Shown here: one piece after another, positions 6,044 to 12,340 of the stretch | Position numbering within the stretch: position 1 is the first letter of the stretch | Layout of the letters: each line of letters begins with the position of its first letter | From: Thermoplasmata archaeon | Lineage (GTDB): Archaea > Thermoplasmatota > Thermoplasmata > SG8-5 | Assembly (NCBI GenBank): GCA_023136815.1 | Contig: JAGLQM010000005.1 | Span: forward strand, 1 to 12,970 | DNA length: 12,970 bases | Reading direction: 5' to 3' | The notes under the pieces: model-generated | Seen by the model: the letters and a program-made list of their open reading frames with translations, nothing else | Database searches by the model: none | What the model was told of the DNA's origin: nothing | Position numbers and translations under genes: made by a program

Positions 6044-7252
6044 ATGACACTTATTGAGAGCGCACTGGCCAGAAAGATTCTCGACAGCAGGGGCAACCCT
6101 ACTGTGGAGATAGAAATCCTGACTGATTCAGGATATGGCACAGCAGCCGCTCCCAGTGGTGCAAGTACTGGCGAGCACGAGGTTCAGAGCTTCCCCAAGG
6201 ATGGTGGAGTGGATGCATCCCTCAAAGCATTCGGGGATGAGGTTTTACCTCAAATTTTGGGTATGGATGCTGCTGAACAGCGAAATCTGGACAACATGCT
6301 TCATCAGATTGATGGAACCCCCAATTTTGGCAATATCGGTGGCAATCTGGCAGTGGCAATCTCACTTGCCGCAGCAAAGGCCGCAGCCTCAAGTTATGGT
6401 ATGCCGCTCTACCAATACATCGGCGGAGCACTGGCATCCAGTTTCCCAAGACCCCTGGGTAATGTGATAGGCGGTGGCAGACATGCCATTGGCGGAACTG
6501 ACATTCAGGAATTTTTGGTAATATCCATGGCAGGCAATGCCACAAAATGTGTTTTTGGAAATGCAAGAACCCATAAAATTGTGGGCCAGATGCTTAAAGA
6601 AAAGTTACCTGGCCATGCAATCGGCAAGGGTGATGAAGGTGCCTGGGTGGCTCCATTGAGCAACGAAGATGCTCTGGCTTTACACAGGGAAGCATGTGAC
6701 AGGGCTTCCAGCGAACTCGGTTTCAAGGTTTTACCATGCCTGGATATGGCTGCTTCCGAGTATTTCCATGATGGCAAGTACCATTACAAGGACAAATCTT
6801 TCACGCCAGAAGAACATGTAGATTTTGTTGCTGGCATCATCGAAGAATATGAACTTCATTCGGTCGAAGATCCAATGGACGAGAATGATTATCTGAGTTA
6901 TGTGGCACTTACCCAGGCAGTAGGGGACAAGTGTATGATTGTTGGCGATGACCTCTTTGTGACAAACAAGGAACGTCTGGCCAAGGGAATTAAAATGGGC
7001 GCAGCAAACTCAATCTTAATAAAGCCCAATCAGATAGGCACTCTCACCGACACATTTGAGACTGTTGAGCTGGCTAAAAAGAACGGGTACAGCACGGTAA
7101 TCTCTCATCGGAGCGGTGAGACAACTGACGATACAATAGCGCATCTAGGTGTTGCTTTCGGCTCCTATGCAATTAAAACAGGAGTTGTTGGTGGCGAGAG
7201 GACCGCTAAATTAAATGAACTAATCAGAATCCAAGAGGACCTGGAGGGATAA
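6044..7252 (+). CDS. eno: Enolase (phosphopyruvate hydratase)
   Basis: Enolase interconverts 2-phosphoglycerate and phosphoenolpyruvate in glycolysis and gluconeogenesis. The 402-residue protein shows all active-site landmarks: the flexible loop SGASTGEHE at 38-46, the general acid region GDEGAW (E198), Mg ligands in CLDMAASE (D234), SVEDP (E275) and VGDD (D302), the catalytic lysine in ILIKPNQIGT (K327), and SHRSGET at 354-360. It is slightly shorter than bacterial enolases (about 430), which is normal for archaea. GGAGG lies just before the ATG. It sits between rpoK and rpsB in one operon, with 11-base and 1-base spacers. Confidence 0.97.
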   Translation: MTLIESALARKILDSRGNPTVEIEILTDSGYGTAAAPSGASTGEHEVQSFPKDGGVDASLKAFGDEVLPQILGMDAAEQRNLDNMLHQIDGTPNFGNIGGNLAVAISLAAAKAAASSYGMPLYQYIGGALASSFPRPLGNVIGGGRHAIGGTDIQEFLVISMAGNATKCVFGNARTHKIVGQMLKEKLPGHAIGKGDEGAWVAPLSNEDALALHREACDRASSELGFKVLPCLDMAASEYFHDGKYHYKDKSFTPEEHVDFVAGIIEEYELHSVEDPMDENDYLSYVALTQAVGDKCMIVGDDLFVTNKERLAKGIKMGAANSILIKPNQIGTLTDTFETVELAKKNGYSTVISHRSGETTDDTIAHLGVAFGSYAIKTGVVGGERTAKLNELIRIQEDLEG

Positions 7253-7253
7253 T

Positions 7254-7907
7254 ATGGTAGACGCTGAAATAGAGCAACTTGATAAGACAGTCGAACAATC
7301 CAAAGAGGACAAGCAGCCATTGCTAATCCCAGAGGAGAGCTATCTCAGTTCCGGAGTCCACATCGGCACCCAGCAGAAATCTGCGGACATGAAGAAGTTC
7401 CTTTTCAAGGTCCGTTCTGACGGATTGTACATGCTGGACTTCAAGCAGACAGATATCAGACTAAGAACAGCAGTACGCTTTATGGCCAGGTTCGAGCCAT
7501 CTGAAATATTGGTGGTCTCTGCCAGACAATATGGTCAGAAACCAGTCCGGGTCTTCGGCAAAAAGATAGGTGCAAAGTATTTTGCAGGCCGTTTTGTCCC
7601 AGGCACATTGACCAACCCCAGCCTCAGAGATTATATTGAACCCCAGATGCTCCTGGTAACAGACCCAGCGGCAGACCAGCAGGCGGTTCGTGAGGCAATC
7701 ACTGTTGGAATTCCAATTATCGGATTATGCGATGCCAATAACAATACAAAATACATGGACATCATCATTCCAGCCAATAACAAGGGCCGAAGAGCACTGG
7801 CAACAGTCTACTGGCTCATGGCTCGTGAGTACCTGAAGAACAAGGGCACAGTCAAGTCAGACGATGACTTTGACATGGAAATTGAAGAGTTTGAGGCGAC
7901 TCTGTAA
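7254..7907 (+). CDS. rpsB: 30S ribosomal protein S2
   Basis: This small-subunit ribosomal protein has 217 residues. After an acidic N-terminal tail of about 25 residues comes the S2 core: YLSSGVHIGTQQKS near 30-43, GLYMLDFKQTD near 57-67, AGRFVPGTLTNP near 109-120, LLVTDPAADQQAVREA near 132-147, and IPIIGLCDANN near 152-162. The C-terminus is acidic, as often in archaeal S2. GGAGGG precedes the start, and only one base separates it from the enolase stop, so translation is probably coupled. The stop codon lies at the edge of a repeated CTGTAAAA sequence that forms the downstream inverted repeat. Confidence 0.96.
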   Translation: MVDAEIEQLDKTVEQSKEDKQPLLIPEESYLSSGVHIGTQQKSADMKKFLFKVRSDGLYMLDFKQTDIRLRTAVRFMARFEPSEILVVSARQYGQKPVRVFGKKIGAKYFAGRFVPGTLTNPSLRDYIEPQMLLVTDPAADQQAVREAITVGIPIIGLCDANNNTKYMDIIIPANNKGRRALATVYWLMAREYLKNKGTVKSDDDFDMEIEEFEATL

Positions 7908-7909
7908 AA

Positions 7910-7965
7910 CTGTAAAATTCTGTAACCTCATCGCTTTGAATTTGCCGGTTACAGAGATTTTACAG
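7910..7965 (+). terminator. Long inverted repeat just after rpsB
   Basis: CTGTAAAATTCTGTAACC (7910-7927) is complementary to the 19 bases at 7947-7965, apart from a one-base indel, around a 19-base loop. It begins only 3 bases after the rpsB stop and probably ends the rpoK-eno-rpsB transcript or protects its 3' end. CTGTAAAATTCTGT occurs again as a direct repeat near 8051-8064. Confidence 0.55.
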
Positions 7966-8187
7966 GCTCTTTGATTGTTATCGTTAGATGCAGTTCAATC
8001 AGGTCGAATGCTTAATCTGACTGGATTTAATTTCCGCATTCAACAATTGCTGTAAAATTCTGTGAGCCGCATGATGCTGGATTTAGCCTGTATTCGATAC
8101 CGCATCATTGTCGAACACTCTGTTTGAAGATGCTTAGGGTTGTGTTCAACGATTTTTATTAGATTATATCTAGGTTACACCATAATA
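7966..8187. repeat. Intergenic stretch with serial inverted repeats
   Basis: No gene is seen here. After the rpsB hairpin come GAATGC...GCATTC (about 8006-8041), ATGATGC...GCATCAT (about 8072-8108) and GTCGAACAC...GTGTTCAAC (8110-8118 with 8142-8150, one G-T pair, next to GATTTTTATT). The last one lies downstream of the minus-strand micropeptide and could terminate it. The row of hairpins could also be a structured RNA. Confidence 0.4.
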
Positions 8188-8337
8188 TTAATAGATAAAC
8201 ACTGGACCTGGTAATACCCGATATAGAATAAACATAAGAATAATTATCAAAAATATTGCTAGACCTGTACGAAATAGAATTGTTTTGAGTTTGTAATCTT
8301 TCTTCTCAACCTGAATTGTTTGATGTGGCATGAACAT
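8188..8337 (-). CDS. Small single-pass membrane protein (49 residues)
   Basis: No family is recognised. Starting at the ATG at 8337, the frame encodes MFMPHQTIQVEKKDYKLKT, then a strongly hydrophobic helix (about residues 24-42, LFRTGLAIFLIIILMFILYR), then a short tail VLPGPVFIY. A hydrophilic, lysine-rich N-terminus followed by one helix suggests an inside-facing N-terminus. A TATA-like box (TTAAATA on the minus strand, 8360-8367) is centred about 26 bases upstream, the same leaderless spacing as other genes in the window, which supports this start over the ATG at 8331. It stands alone between the rpsB operon and the FtsZ-like operon. Confidence 0.6.
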   Translation of the reverse strand: MFMPHQTIQVEKKDYKLKTILFRTGLAIFLIIILMFILYRVLPGPVFIY

Positions 8338-8359
8338 AATCAGATATTGTTTTTAGCTG

Positions 8360-8367
8360 TATTTAAG
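8360..8367 (-). promoter_or_regulatory. TATA box for the membrane micropeptide
   Basis: The minus strand reads CTTAAATA, centred about 26 bases before the ATG at 8337. Confidence 0.5.
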
Positions 8368-8370
8368 TAG

Positions 8371-8553
8371 ATTGGTACAGGCTTTTGTCAAGGTATAGCC
8401 AGATTTACCTTCTCAGCATACCACATCATCTTAATTGCATGCCTGGGAACATGGGCCGTTGCCGTGCGATGGTATTTGCATCATCTGATTCACGGGCCGC
8501 AACATGGGCCGCCGAAGCAGCTTTTCTGAATTATGCCAGCAGGCACATCAGGA
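8371..8553 (+). other. Intergenic region with a start-less open frame
   Basis: A plus-strand frame open from 8371 to a stop near 8530 encodes a hydrophobic stretch (YHIILIACLGTWAVAVRWYL) and then a His/Pro-rich end, but it has no usable start codon. AACATGGGCCG occurs twice (8448-8458 and 8501-8511). It may be a decayed membrane-protein fragment or chance. No functional gene can be supported. Confidence 0.25.
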
Positions 8554-8604
8554 GTTACGGAGGGTGGATGTTTGAAGTGCAAAATTAATTCGGGATATGA
8601 CAGT
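8554..8604 (+). repeat. 51-bp dispersed direct repeat, copy 2
   Basis: This stretch matches 4321-4371 at 47 of 51 positions. Here it lies inside a 29-codon frame (ATG at 8533, stop at 8620-8622) that reads GVTEGGCLKCKINSGYDSSS, with a CLKC pair resembling half a zinc knuckle. That frame ends just before the FtsZ-like gene. Whether it is translated is unknown. Confidence 0.8.
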
Positions 8605-8617
8605 TCCAGCGGAAAAC

Positions 8618-8625
8618 CATAATAT
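8618..8625 (+). promoter_or_regulatory. Possible TATA box for the FtsZ-like operon
   Basis: CATAATAT is centred about 27 bases before the in-frame ATG at 8649. If the operon is leaderless like its neighbours, this favours 8649 over 8631 as the true start. No TATA-like box lies at the right distance from 8631. Confidence 0.4.
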
Positions 8626-8630
8626 CTTTC

Positions 8631-9566
8631 ATGATATATGCTGTGACAATGTCTCCCGATATTGCTGAGCCAGTAATTTTACATGGCCTCAGCGAAGCTA
8701 AGCCAAAATCTGCCCTTATCGGTTGTGGTGGAACTGGCTGTAATATTATTGGGGAGGGAGAGGTTAAAAATCAAGATATAAACATTGCTATCTCCTCGGA
8801 ACCCGATATTATGAAGGCCTTGAAATCGGAGAAGGTTTTGGTCGATGTAAGAGGTATAGAAAAGGATGCAACCAGCGTGAAGAAAGGCACAAGGGTTGTG
8901 AGCAATGAGACCGAAGAAAAACTTGTAGAAAAGCTGGATAAGGCTGATATTGCATTCATTATTGGCGGTTTAGGGGGTTATACCGGCGGCTGGGGAGCAG
9001 TACTGGCCGCAAGAGCTGCCAGTATCGAGAAATGCATCAGCGTTTGCATTCTTTCCGAGCCGTTTTCTGTTGAAGGCGGTTCCAGAAAGGATCGTGCAAA
9101 AGCTCAATTTAAACGATTAATGAATACTGCTGACATTCTGCTGATAATACCCAATGACATGATACTGGCCGAGGCTCCAAACATCCCAATCAATCAAGCC
9201 TTCAGGGTAATGAACAGCGTGCTGGCTTTGCCTGCCAATCTAATGCTTCAATATCTAGGTAAGGACGATATTCGTTTACTCAAGAAAGAACTAGGAGGCA
9301 AAGTCTTTGCCATGGATATTGCAGAATGGGACCGGGATAATGCGGTATTTGCAGTCATTGAGAAGCTGAAAAAATCAGACTGGCTAATGTTGGGGGACCG
9401 GGAACCCAGTTCTGCCCTTCTTTTTGTGGAAGGCCATATCCTTTATGATGATTTAATTGAACTTGGAAAATCATTCTCCAGGGAAACTGGCTGCCAAAAG
9501 GTTTTTATTGCAAAAACCGGTGAGCGAAAATATGGTCTTAAAGTTACGGCGGTGATTGGATTTTGA
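8631..9566 (+). CDS. Divergent FtsZ/tubulin-superfamily protein
   Basis: The 311-residue protein has the nucleotide-binding loops of FtsZ in order: IGCGGTGCNII at 30-40 (T1), a glycine-rich IIGGLGGYTGGWGA at 110-123 (the T4 tubulin signature, longer than GGGTGTG), PNDMIL at 174-179 (T6), and a C-terminus KVTAVIGF that matches the end of the FtsZ globular domain. The T7 loop that supplies catalytic acids (NxDxxD in FtsZ) is not recognisable; the region near 207-215 reads QYLGKDDIR, so GTP hydrolysis may be altered. There is no disordered linker or C-terminal tail peptide. The next gene overlaps by TTGA and encodes a membrane protein, a possible anchor. The start could be 8649 rather than 8631. 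It is not canonical FtsZ or CetZ as far as can be judged by eye. Confidence 0.78.
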   Translation: MIYAVTMSPDIAEPVILHGLSEAKPKSALIGCGGTGCNIIGEGEVKNQDINIAISSEPDIMKALKSEKVLVDVRGIEKDATSVKKGTRVVSNETEEKLVEKLDKADIAFIIGGLGGYTGGWGAVLAARAASIEKCISVCILSEPFSVEGGSRKDRAKAQFKRLMNTADILLIIPNDMILAEAPNIPINQAFRVMNSVLALPANLMLQYLGKDDIRLLKKELGGKVFAMDIAEWDRDNAVFAVIEKLKKSDWLMLGDREPSSALLFVEGHILYDDLIELGKSFSRETGCQKVFIAKTGERKYGLKVTAVIGF

Positions 9567-10198
9567 TTATTAAGAAAGCAATCCCCATTTTACTGACTGT
9601 CATGCTTTTATTGGTGGCAATTCCAATTAGTGCTGCTTTCGAGCCAATGCCCGAAAGCAGAGCCCAGGATACTCCACTTGTCCAGATCAATAATGTATCT
9701 GCCAGCGGTTATTCCGGCACAGACACACTAATCCAGGGCGATATGTGGAACGAGTATGTGGTGGAAGTTCCCAAAGGGCATGAACTGGTATATTCATTTC
9801 AGGTAATTGGCAATGGCAGTATCCGGGTTCTTCTTGTTAATGAAGTGGGCACACCAGCAATAATCAATGCCCAGTTGAATTACTATATAGAATTCAGTAC
9901 TTTTGAGCCAGTTACTTCATATTCTGTTACATTTCCACCGAATTTTAGCTTAAACCATGATTATACCATACTGGTGGCAAATACCTCATATGAAGAAGTC
10001 AGTTACAATGCCAGTATCAGCATCAATGAGGTAGATGCTCCTGATTATACCATCTACTATGTTCTGATAGTTCTTGGCCTGGTTGGAATTGTGGTATTCA
10101 GCTGGGTCATTGTGAATCGCCAGGAGCAGGAGAAGAAGCAGGCAGAACTGGCAGCCAGGGAGAAGCGGAAAATCAAGCGAGGAAGAAACAATCGCTGA
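9563..10198 (+). CDS. Secreted single-pass membrane protein coupled to the FtsZ-like gene
   Basis: No family is recognised. The 211 residues comprise a signal peptide (about 1-25), an extracytoplasmic domain of about 135 residues rich in beta-strand patterns and with five N-glycosylation sequons (NVS 44, NGS 84, NFS 127, NTS 140, NAS 149), a transmembrane helix at about 163-185, and a basic, probably helical cytoplasmic tail at 186-211. The start is TTG, overlapping the preceding stop as TTGA, which implies translational coupling. The topology puts the basic tail on the same side as the FtsZ-like protein, so a membrane anchor or receptor for it is a reasonable inference, not shown. Confidence 0.75.
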   Translation: MIIKKAIPILLTVMLLLVAIPISAAFEPMPESRAQDTPLVQINNVSASGYSGTDTLIQGDMWNEYVVEVPKGHELVYSFQVIGNGSIRVLLVNEVGTPAIINAQLNYYIEFSTFEPVTSYSVTFPPNFSLNHDYTILVANTSYEEVSYNASISINEVDAPDYTIYYVLIVLGLVGIVVFSWVIVNRQEQEKKQAELAAREKRKIKRGRNNR

Positions 10199-10206
10199 TT
10201 ATTTAT
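10199..10206 (+). promoter_or_regulatory. TATA box for archease
   Basis: TTATTTAT is centred about 27 bases before the ATG at 10230 and directly follows the stop of the preceding gene, so archease is probably transcribed independently as a leaderless mRNA. Confidence 0.55.
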
Positions 10207-10229
10207 CTCATCAAAACCATATACTGCCT

Positions 10230-10640
10230 ATGCACAAGAGATACAAAATAATCGACCACACTGCAGATATTGCCATCCGCACAACTGGCAAGTCCATGAA
10301 CGAAGCTTTTGAAAATGCTGGCTATGCAATGTTTGACACAATGTGCGATGCTGCTTCCGTTAAGCCGCTAACAACAAAAAGAGTGGAATGCGAGGCCAAT
10401 GATCTTGAGCAACTTTTAGTTGACTGGCTTTCCGAGTTACTATTCATCTGTGATGTTGATGATATGCTATTTTCCAAATTTGAGGTCCAGATAACTGGCA
10501 CAAAGCTCCAGGCCAAGATTTACGGAGAAAAAATGGACCGTACCAGGCATCATTTGAAAACCGATATTAAGGCAATTACTTACCATATGTTGGATGTGGA
10601 CAAGGAAACCAATACTGTGCAGGTGTTGTTTGACATCTGA
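10230..10640 (+). CDS. Archease (cofactor of the RtcB RNA ligase)
   Basis: Archease helps the ligase RtcB form its RtcB-guanylate intermediate and turn over, and so acts in joining tRNA exons after endonuclease cleavage. The 136-residue protein shows the family landmarks DHTADIAI at 9-16, EAFENAGYAMFD near 25-36, LLVDWLSELLF at 62-72 and DIKAITYHMLDV at 112-123. The length is normal. It is relevant here because the same window carries two tRNA-Leu genes that require splicing. Neither RtcB nor the splicing endonuclease is in view. Confidence 0.95.
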   Translation: MHKRYKIIDHTADIAIRTTGKSMNEAFENAGYAMFDTMCDAASVKPLTTKRVECEANDLEQLLVDWLSELLFICDVDDMLFSKFEVQITGTKLQAKIYGEKMDRTRHHLKTDIKAITYHMLDVDKETNTVQVLFDI

Positions 10641-10656
10641 ATATCGCCGATAATGA

Positions 10657-10713
10657 TGCAAATTTGATATTTAAGTTGCATTTACATTTGTCAAATCTGC
10701 GCCTCACCTAACT
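10657..10713. repeat. Palindromic element, copy A
   Basis: The left arm TGCAAATTTGATA (10657-10669) and right arm TGTCAAATCTGCG (10689-10701) form an imperfect inverted repeat, followed by CCTCACCTAACT. Copy B at 12743-12799 has the same arms, nearly the same spacing (44-45 bp) and CTCTCCTAACT after it. It begins 16 bases after the archease stop and its right edge coincides with the end of the truncated RNase III-like frame. It could be a terminator element or a small mobile repeat. Confidence 0.65.
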
Positions 10714-10970
10714 CGAAAATCTCTAGCCACATCTGTAAGATTTTCCCTGCTCTCGATATCTTGCTTCTTCTGGGTTATGTCCCCTGCATCATCATATTTT
10801 TGCATTAATTTTTCAACAATAATCGCCTTCAGAACAGCATCCCCCAAAGTACACAATACCTCTTGCGGCTGTGTGCCAGGATTCTCATTGGCATAACCTC
10901 CGAGTGTCAGCGCCCTGGTGAGCAGGGCTGAGTTGTGAAATTCGTGGTGGATTGAGGTTTCTAATTGCAT
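10704..10970 (-). pseudogene. Truncated RNase III-like gene
   Basis: From the ATG at 10970 the 88 residues resemble the first half of an RNase III catalytic domain: FHNSALLTRALTLGGYANEN, then a signature-like QEVLCTLGDAVL, then GDITQKKQDIESRENLTDVARDF. In the usual signature (ERLEFLGDAVL) the second glutamate is catalytic; here it is Cys. The frame stops right after DFRVR, where the palindromic element begins, so the second half of the domain with the other metal ligands is missing. No TATA box is seen at the usual distance. The open frame extends upstream to 11027 through repeat-like sequence that does not look coding. It is probably a disrupted remnant; a functional mini-protein cannot be excluded. 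Confidence 0.6.
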
Positions 10971-11035
10971 AGAATGGGGATTGGGGTGAGGGCTCCCTAA
11001 CCCTAAAGGGTGGGGCATCCCTTTCATTTGACATC

Positions 11036-11079
11036 GAATGACATTAATTGCTAAATTTAGCAGTCATTCAATGATTTTT
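11036..11079 (+). terminator. Hairpin followed by a T-run
   Basis: GAATGAC (11036-11042) pairs with GTCATTC (11063-11069), enclosing the self-complementary TGCTAAATTTAGCA (11049-11062). ATGATTTTTAG follows. This has terminator form on the plus strand, although no plus-strand gene lies immediately before it. Confidence 0.45.
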
Positions 11080-11117
11080 AGAGATGCCTGGCTATGTTTT
11101 AGGGGGGAAGCCCTTTG

Positions 11118-11185
11118 ACTGAACAATTCATCGCCTTTCATCCACAAACCTTAAGGTTGTGGCATCCAGGCGAGACATGTTCAGT
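11118..11185. repeat. 68-base multi-stem hairpin
   Basis: Three nested stems line up: ACTGAACA (11118-11125) with TGTTCAGT (11178-11185), CGCCT (11132-11136) with AGGCG (11168-11172), and CCACAAACC (11142-11150) with GGTTGTGG (11155-11162) with one bulged A. They are separated by near-symmetric internal loops. It lies about 75 bases before xseA. It could be a structured RNA or the inverted repeat of a small element. Confidence 0.55.
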
Positions 11186-11188
11186 GAG

Positions 11189-11206
11189 GGGGTTTAGGGG
11201 TTGGGT
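11189..11206 (+). repeat. G-rich repeat, copy 1
   Basis: GGGGTTTAGGGGTTGGGT here matches 12874-12891 at 16 of 18 positions. A related GGGTTAGGG-type stretch lies on the other strand near 10990-11016. It looks like part of a dispersed repeat family in this accessory region. Confidence 0.5.
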
Positions 11207-11230
11207 ATGTTGTTATTTGAATGCGTAAGG

Positions 11231-11238
11231 TTTTAACT
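11231..11238 (+). promoter_or_regulatory. TATA-like box for xseA
   Basis: TTTTAACT is centred about 27 bases before the ATG at 11261, consistent with a leaderless xseA-xseB mRNA. Confidence 0.5.
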
Positions 11239-11260
11239 CACTATACATTCAATCTTCGCA

Positions 11261-12340
11261 ATGAACGAGGAAAAACTGAATACATTGAAGGAAAAACACT
11301 CCATCTCTGATGTTCATTCAGTATCAAGCCTTAATGATTATTTATATAACAAATTCCAATCCGATCCCACTCTTGAGACTATTCATCTTCTCGGAGAGGT
11401 ATCCAATCTCTCTGTTACGTCAAAAAATTACATGTATTTCGATATGAAAGATAAGAATTCCAAGATATCATGTGTTGTCTTTAAAATGCCCCTAAAACAG
11501 CGTGAACTGGTGGAGAATGGGAAGGAAATTCTCATTCATGGAAAGGTTGATTATTACAGGGGACAAGGCAGGGCCCAGATAATGCCATTCAATATTCTGC
11601 CAGTTGGCGAAGGAATACTTGCCACAAAGCTAAGAACGCTTAAAGAAAAGCTGAAAGATGAAGGTCTATTTGATGAATCAAAGAAAAAGAAAATCCCTTT
11701 CCTTCCTAATAAAATTGGCATAATAACCTCAAAGGGAAGCGATGCTCTAAAAGATATGGTAAATTCAATTCATGGTAAATTTTCCAATATGGATATATAT
11801 GTTTATCATTCAGCCGTTCAGGGAGATGAATCTGCACACCAATTATGTGAAGGCATAGAATTCTTCAATGTGATACATCCAGTGGATGTGATTATTATGG
11901 GCAGAGGTGGCGGAAGTCTGGAGGATTTGATGTCCTTCAATGACGAGTCTGTGGCAAGGGCGATTTATGGTTCAGCCATACCTGTAATCACAGGAATTGG
12001 GCATCGTGAAGATGTTTCTATCGCCGATTACACTGCGGACATTCATGAGATAACTCCCACTGCGGCAGGCAAGGTTGCGGTTCCTGATAAGCTGGAAATT
12101 ATTTCCCAATCTGAGAAGTTTAAGTATCAAGTTGATGCGGCCTATAGAAAGTTGGTGAAAATCAAGGACAAAGAAAAGGAAATCAAGAAGAAACAAACTG
12201 AGATTAAAATGAAAGACAAAGAAATAATTAGCCATGCAATGGTAATAGAACAAGAGAAAAAGATGAGTATCTGGTATAAAATTGTGATTCTTATTCTACT
12301 TATGATTATTCTAGGGTTGATAGGAACGGTGATATTTTGA
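11261..12340 (+). CDS. xseA: Exonuclease VII large subunit with a C-terminal membrane helix
   Basis: Exonuclease VII degrades single-stranded DNA from both ends. The 359-residue protein has an N-terminal OB-fold (about residues 40-115, starting near IHLLGEVSNL), then the catalytic domain: KIGIITSKGSDALKDM near 151-166, AVQGDESA at 185-192, GRGGGSLEDL at 214-223, GIGHRED at 245-251 and ADIHEITPTAAG at 259-270. Bacterial XseA has GHETD and ADxRA at the last two sites, so this copy is divergent there. In place of the long coiled coil of bacterial XseA there is only about 50 charged residues (285-335), then a hydrophobic segment (338-358) that ends the protein and looks like a transmembrane anchor. 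It overlaps xseB by the TTGA at 12337-12340. Confidence 0.88.
   Translation: MNEEKLNTLKEKHSISDVHSVSSLNDYLYNKFQSDPTLETIHLLGEVSNLSVTSKNYMYFDMKDKNSKISCVVFKMPLKQRELVENGKEILIHGKVDYYRGQGRAQIMPFNILPVGEGILATKLRTLKEKLKDEGLFDESKKKKIPFLPNKIGIITSKGSDALKDMVNSIHGKFSNMDIYVYHSAVQGDESAHQLCEGIEFFNVIHPVDVIIMGRGGGSLEDLMSFNDESVARAIYGSAIPVITGIGHREDVSIADYTADIHEITPTAAGKVAVPDKLEIISQSEKFKYQVDAAYRKLVKIKDKEKEIKKKQTEIKMKDKEIISHAMVIEQEKKMSIWYKIVILILLMIILGLIGTVIF

Noticed and set aside
6222..6777. Minus-strand open frames within enolase
   Set aside because: They are antisense shadows of a highly conserved gene, rich in His/Cys/Trp from reversed codons.
10971..11027. Upstream extension of the RNase III-like frame
   Set aside because: It runs through the G/C-rich repeat and hairpin sequence, with proline/glycine/histidine-rich residues that do not belong to the domain.
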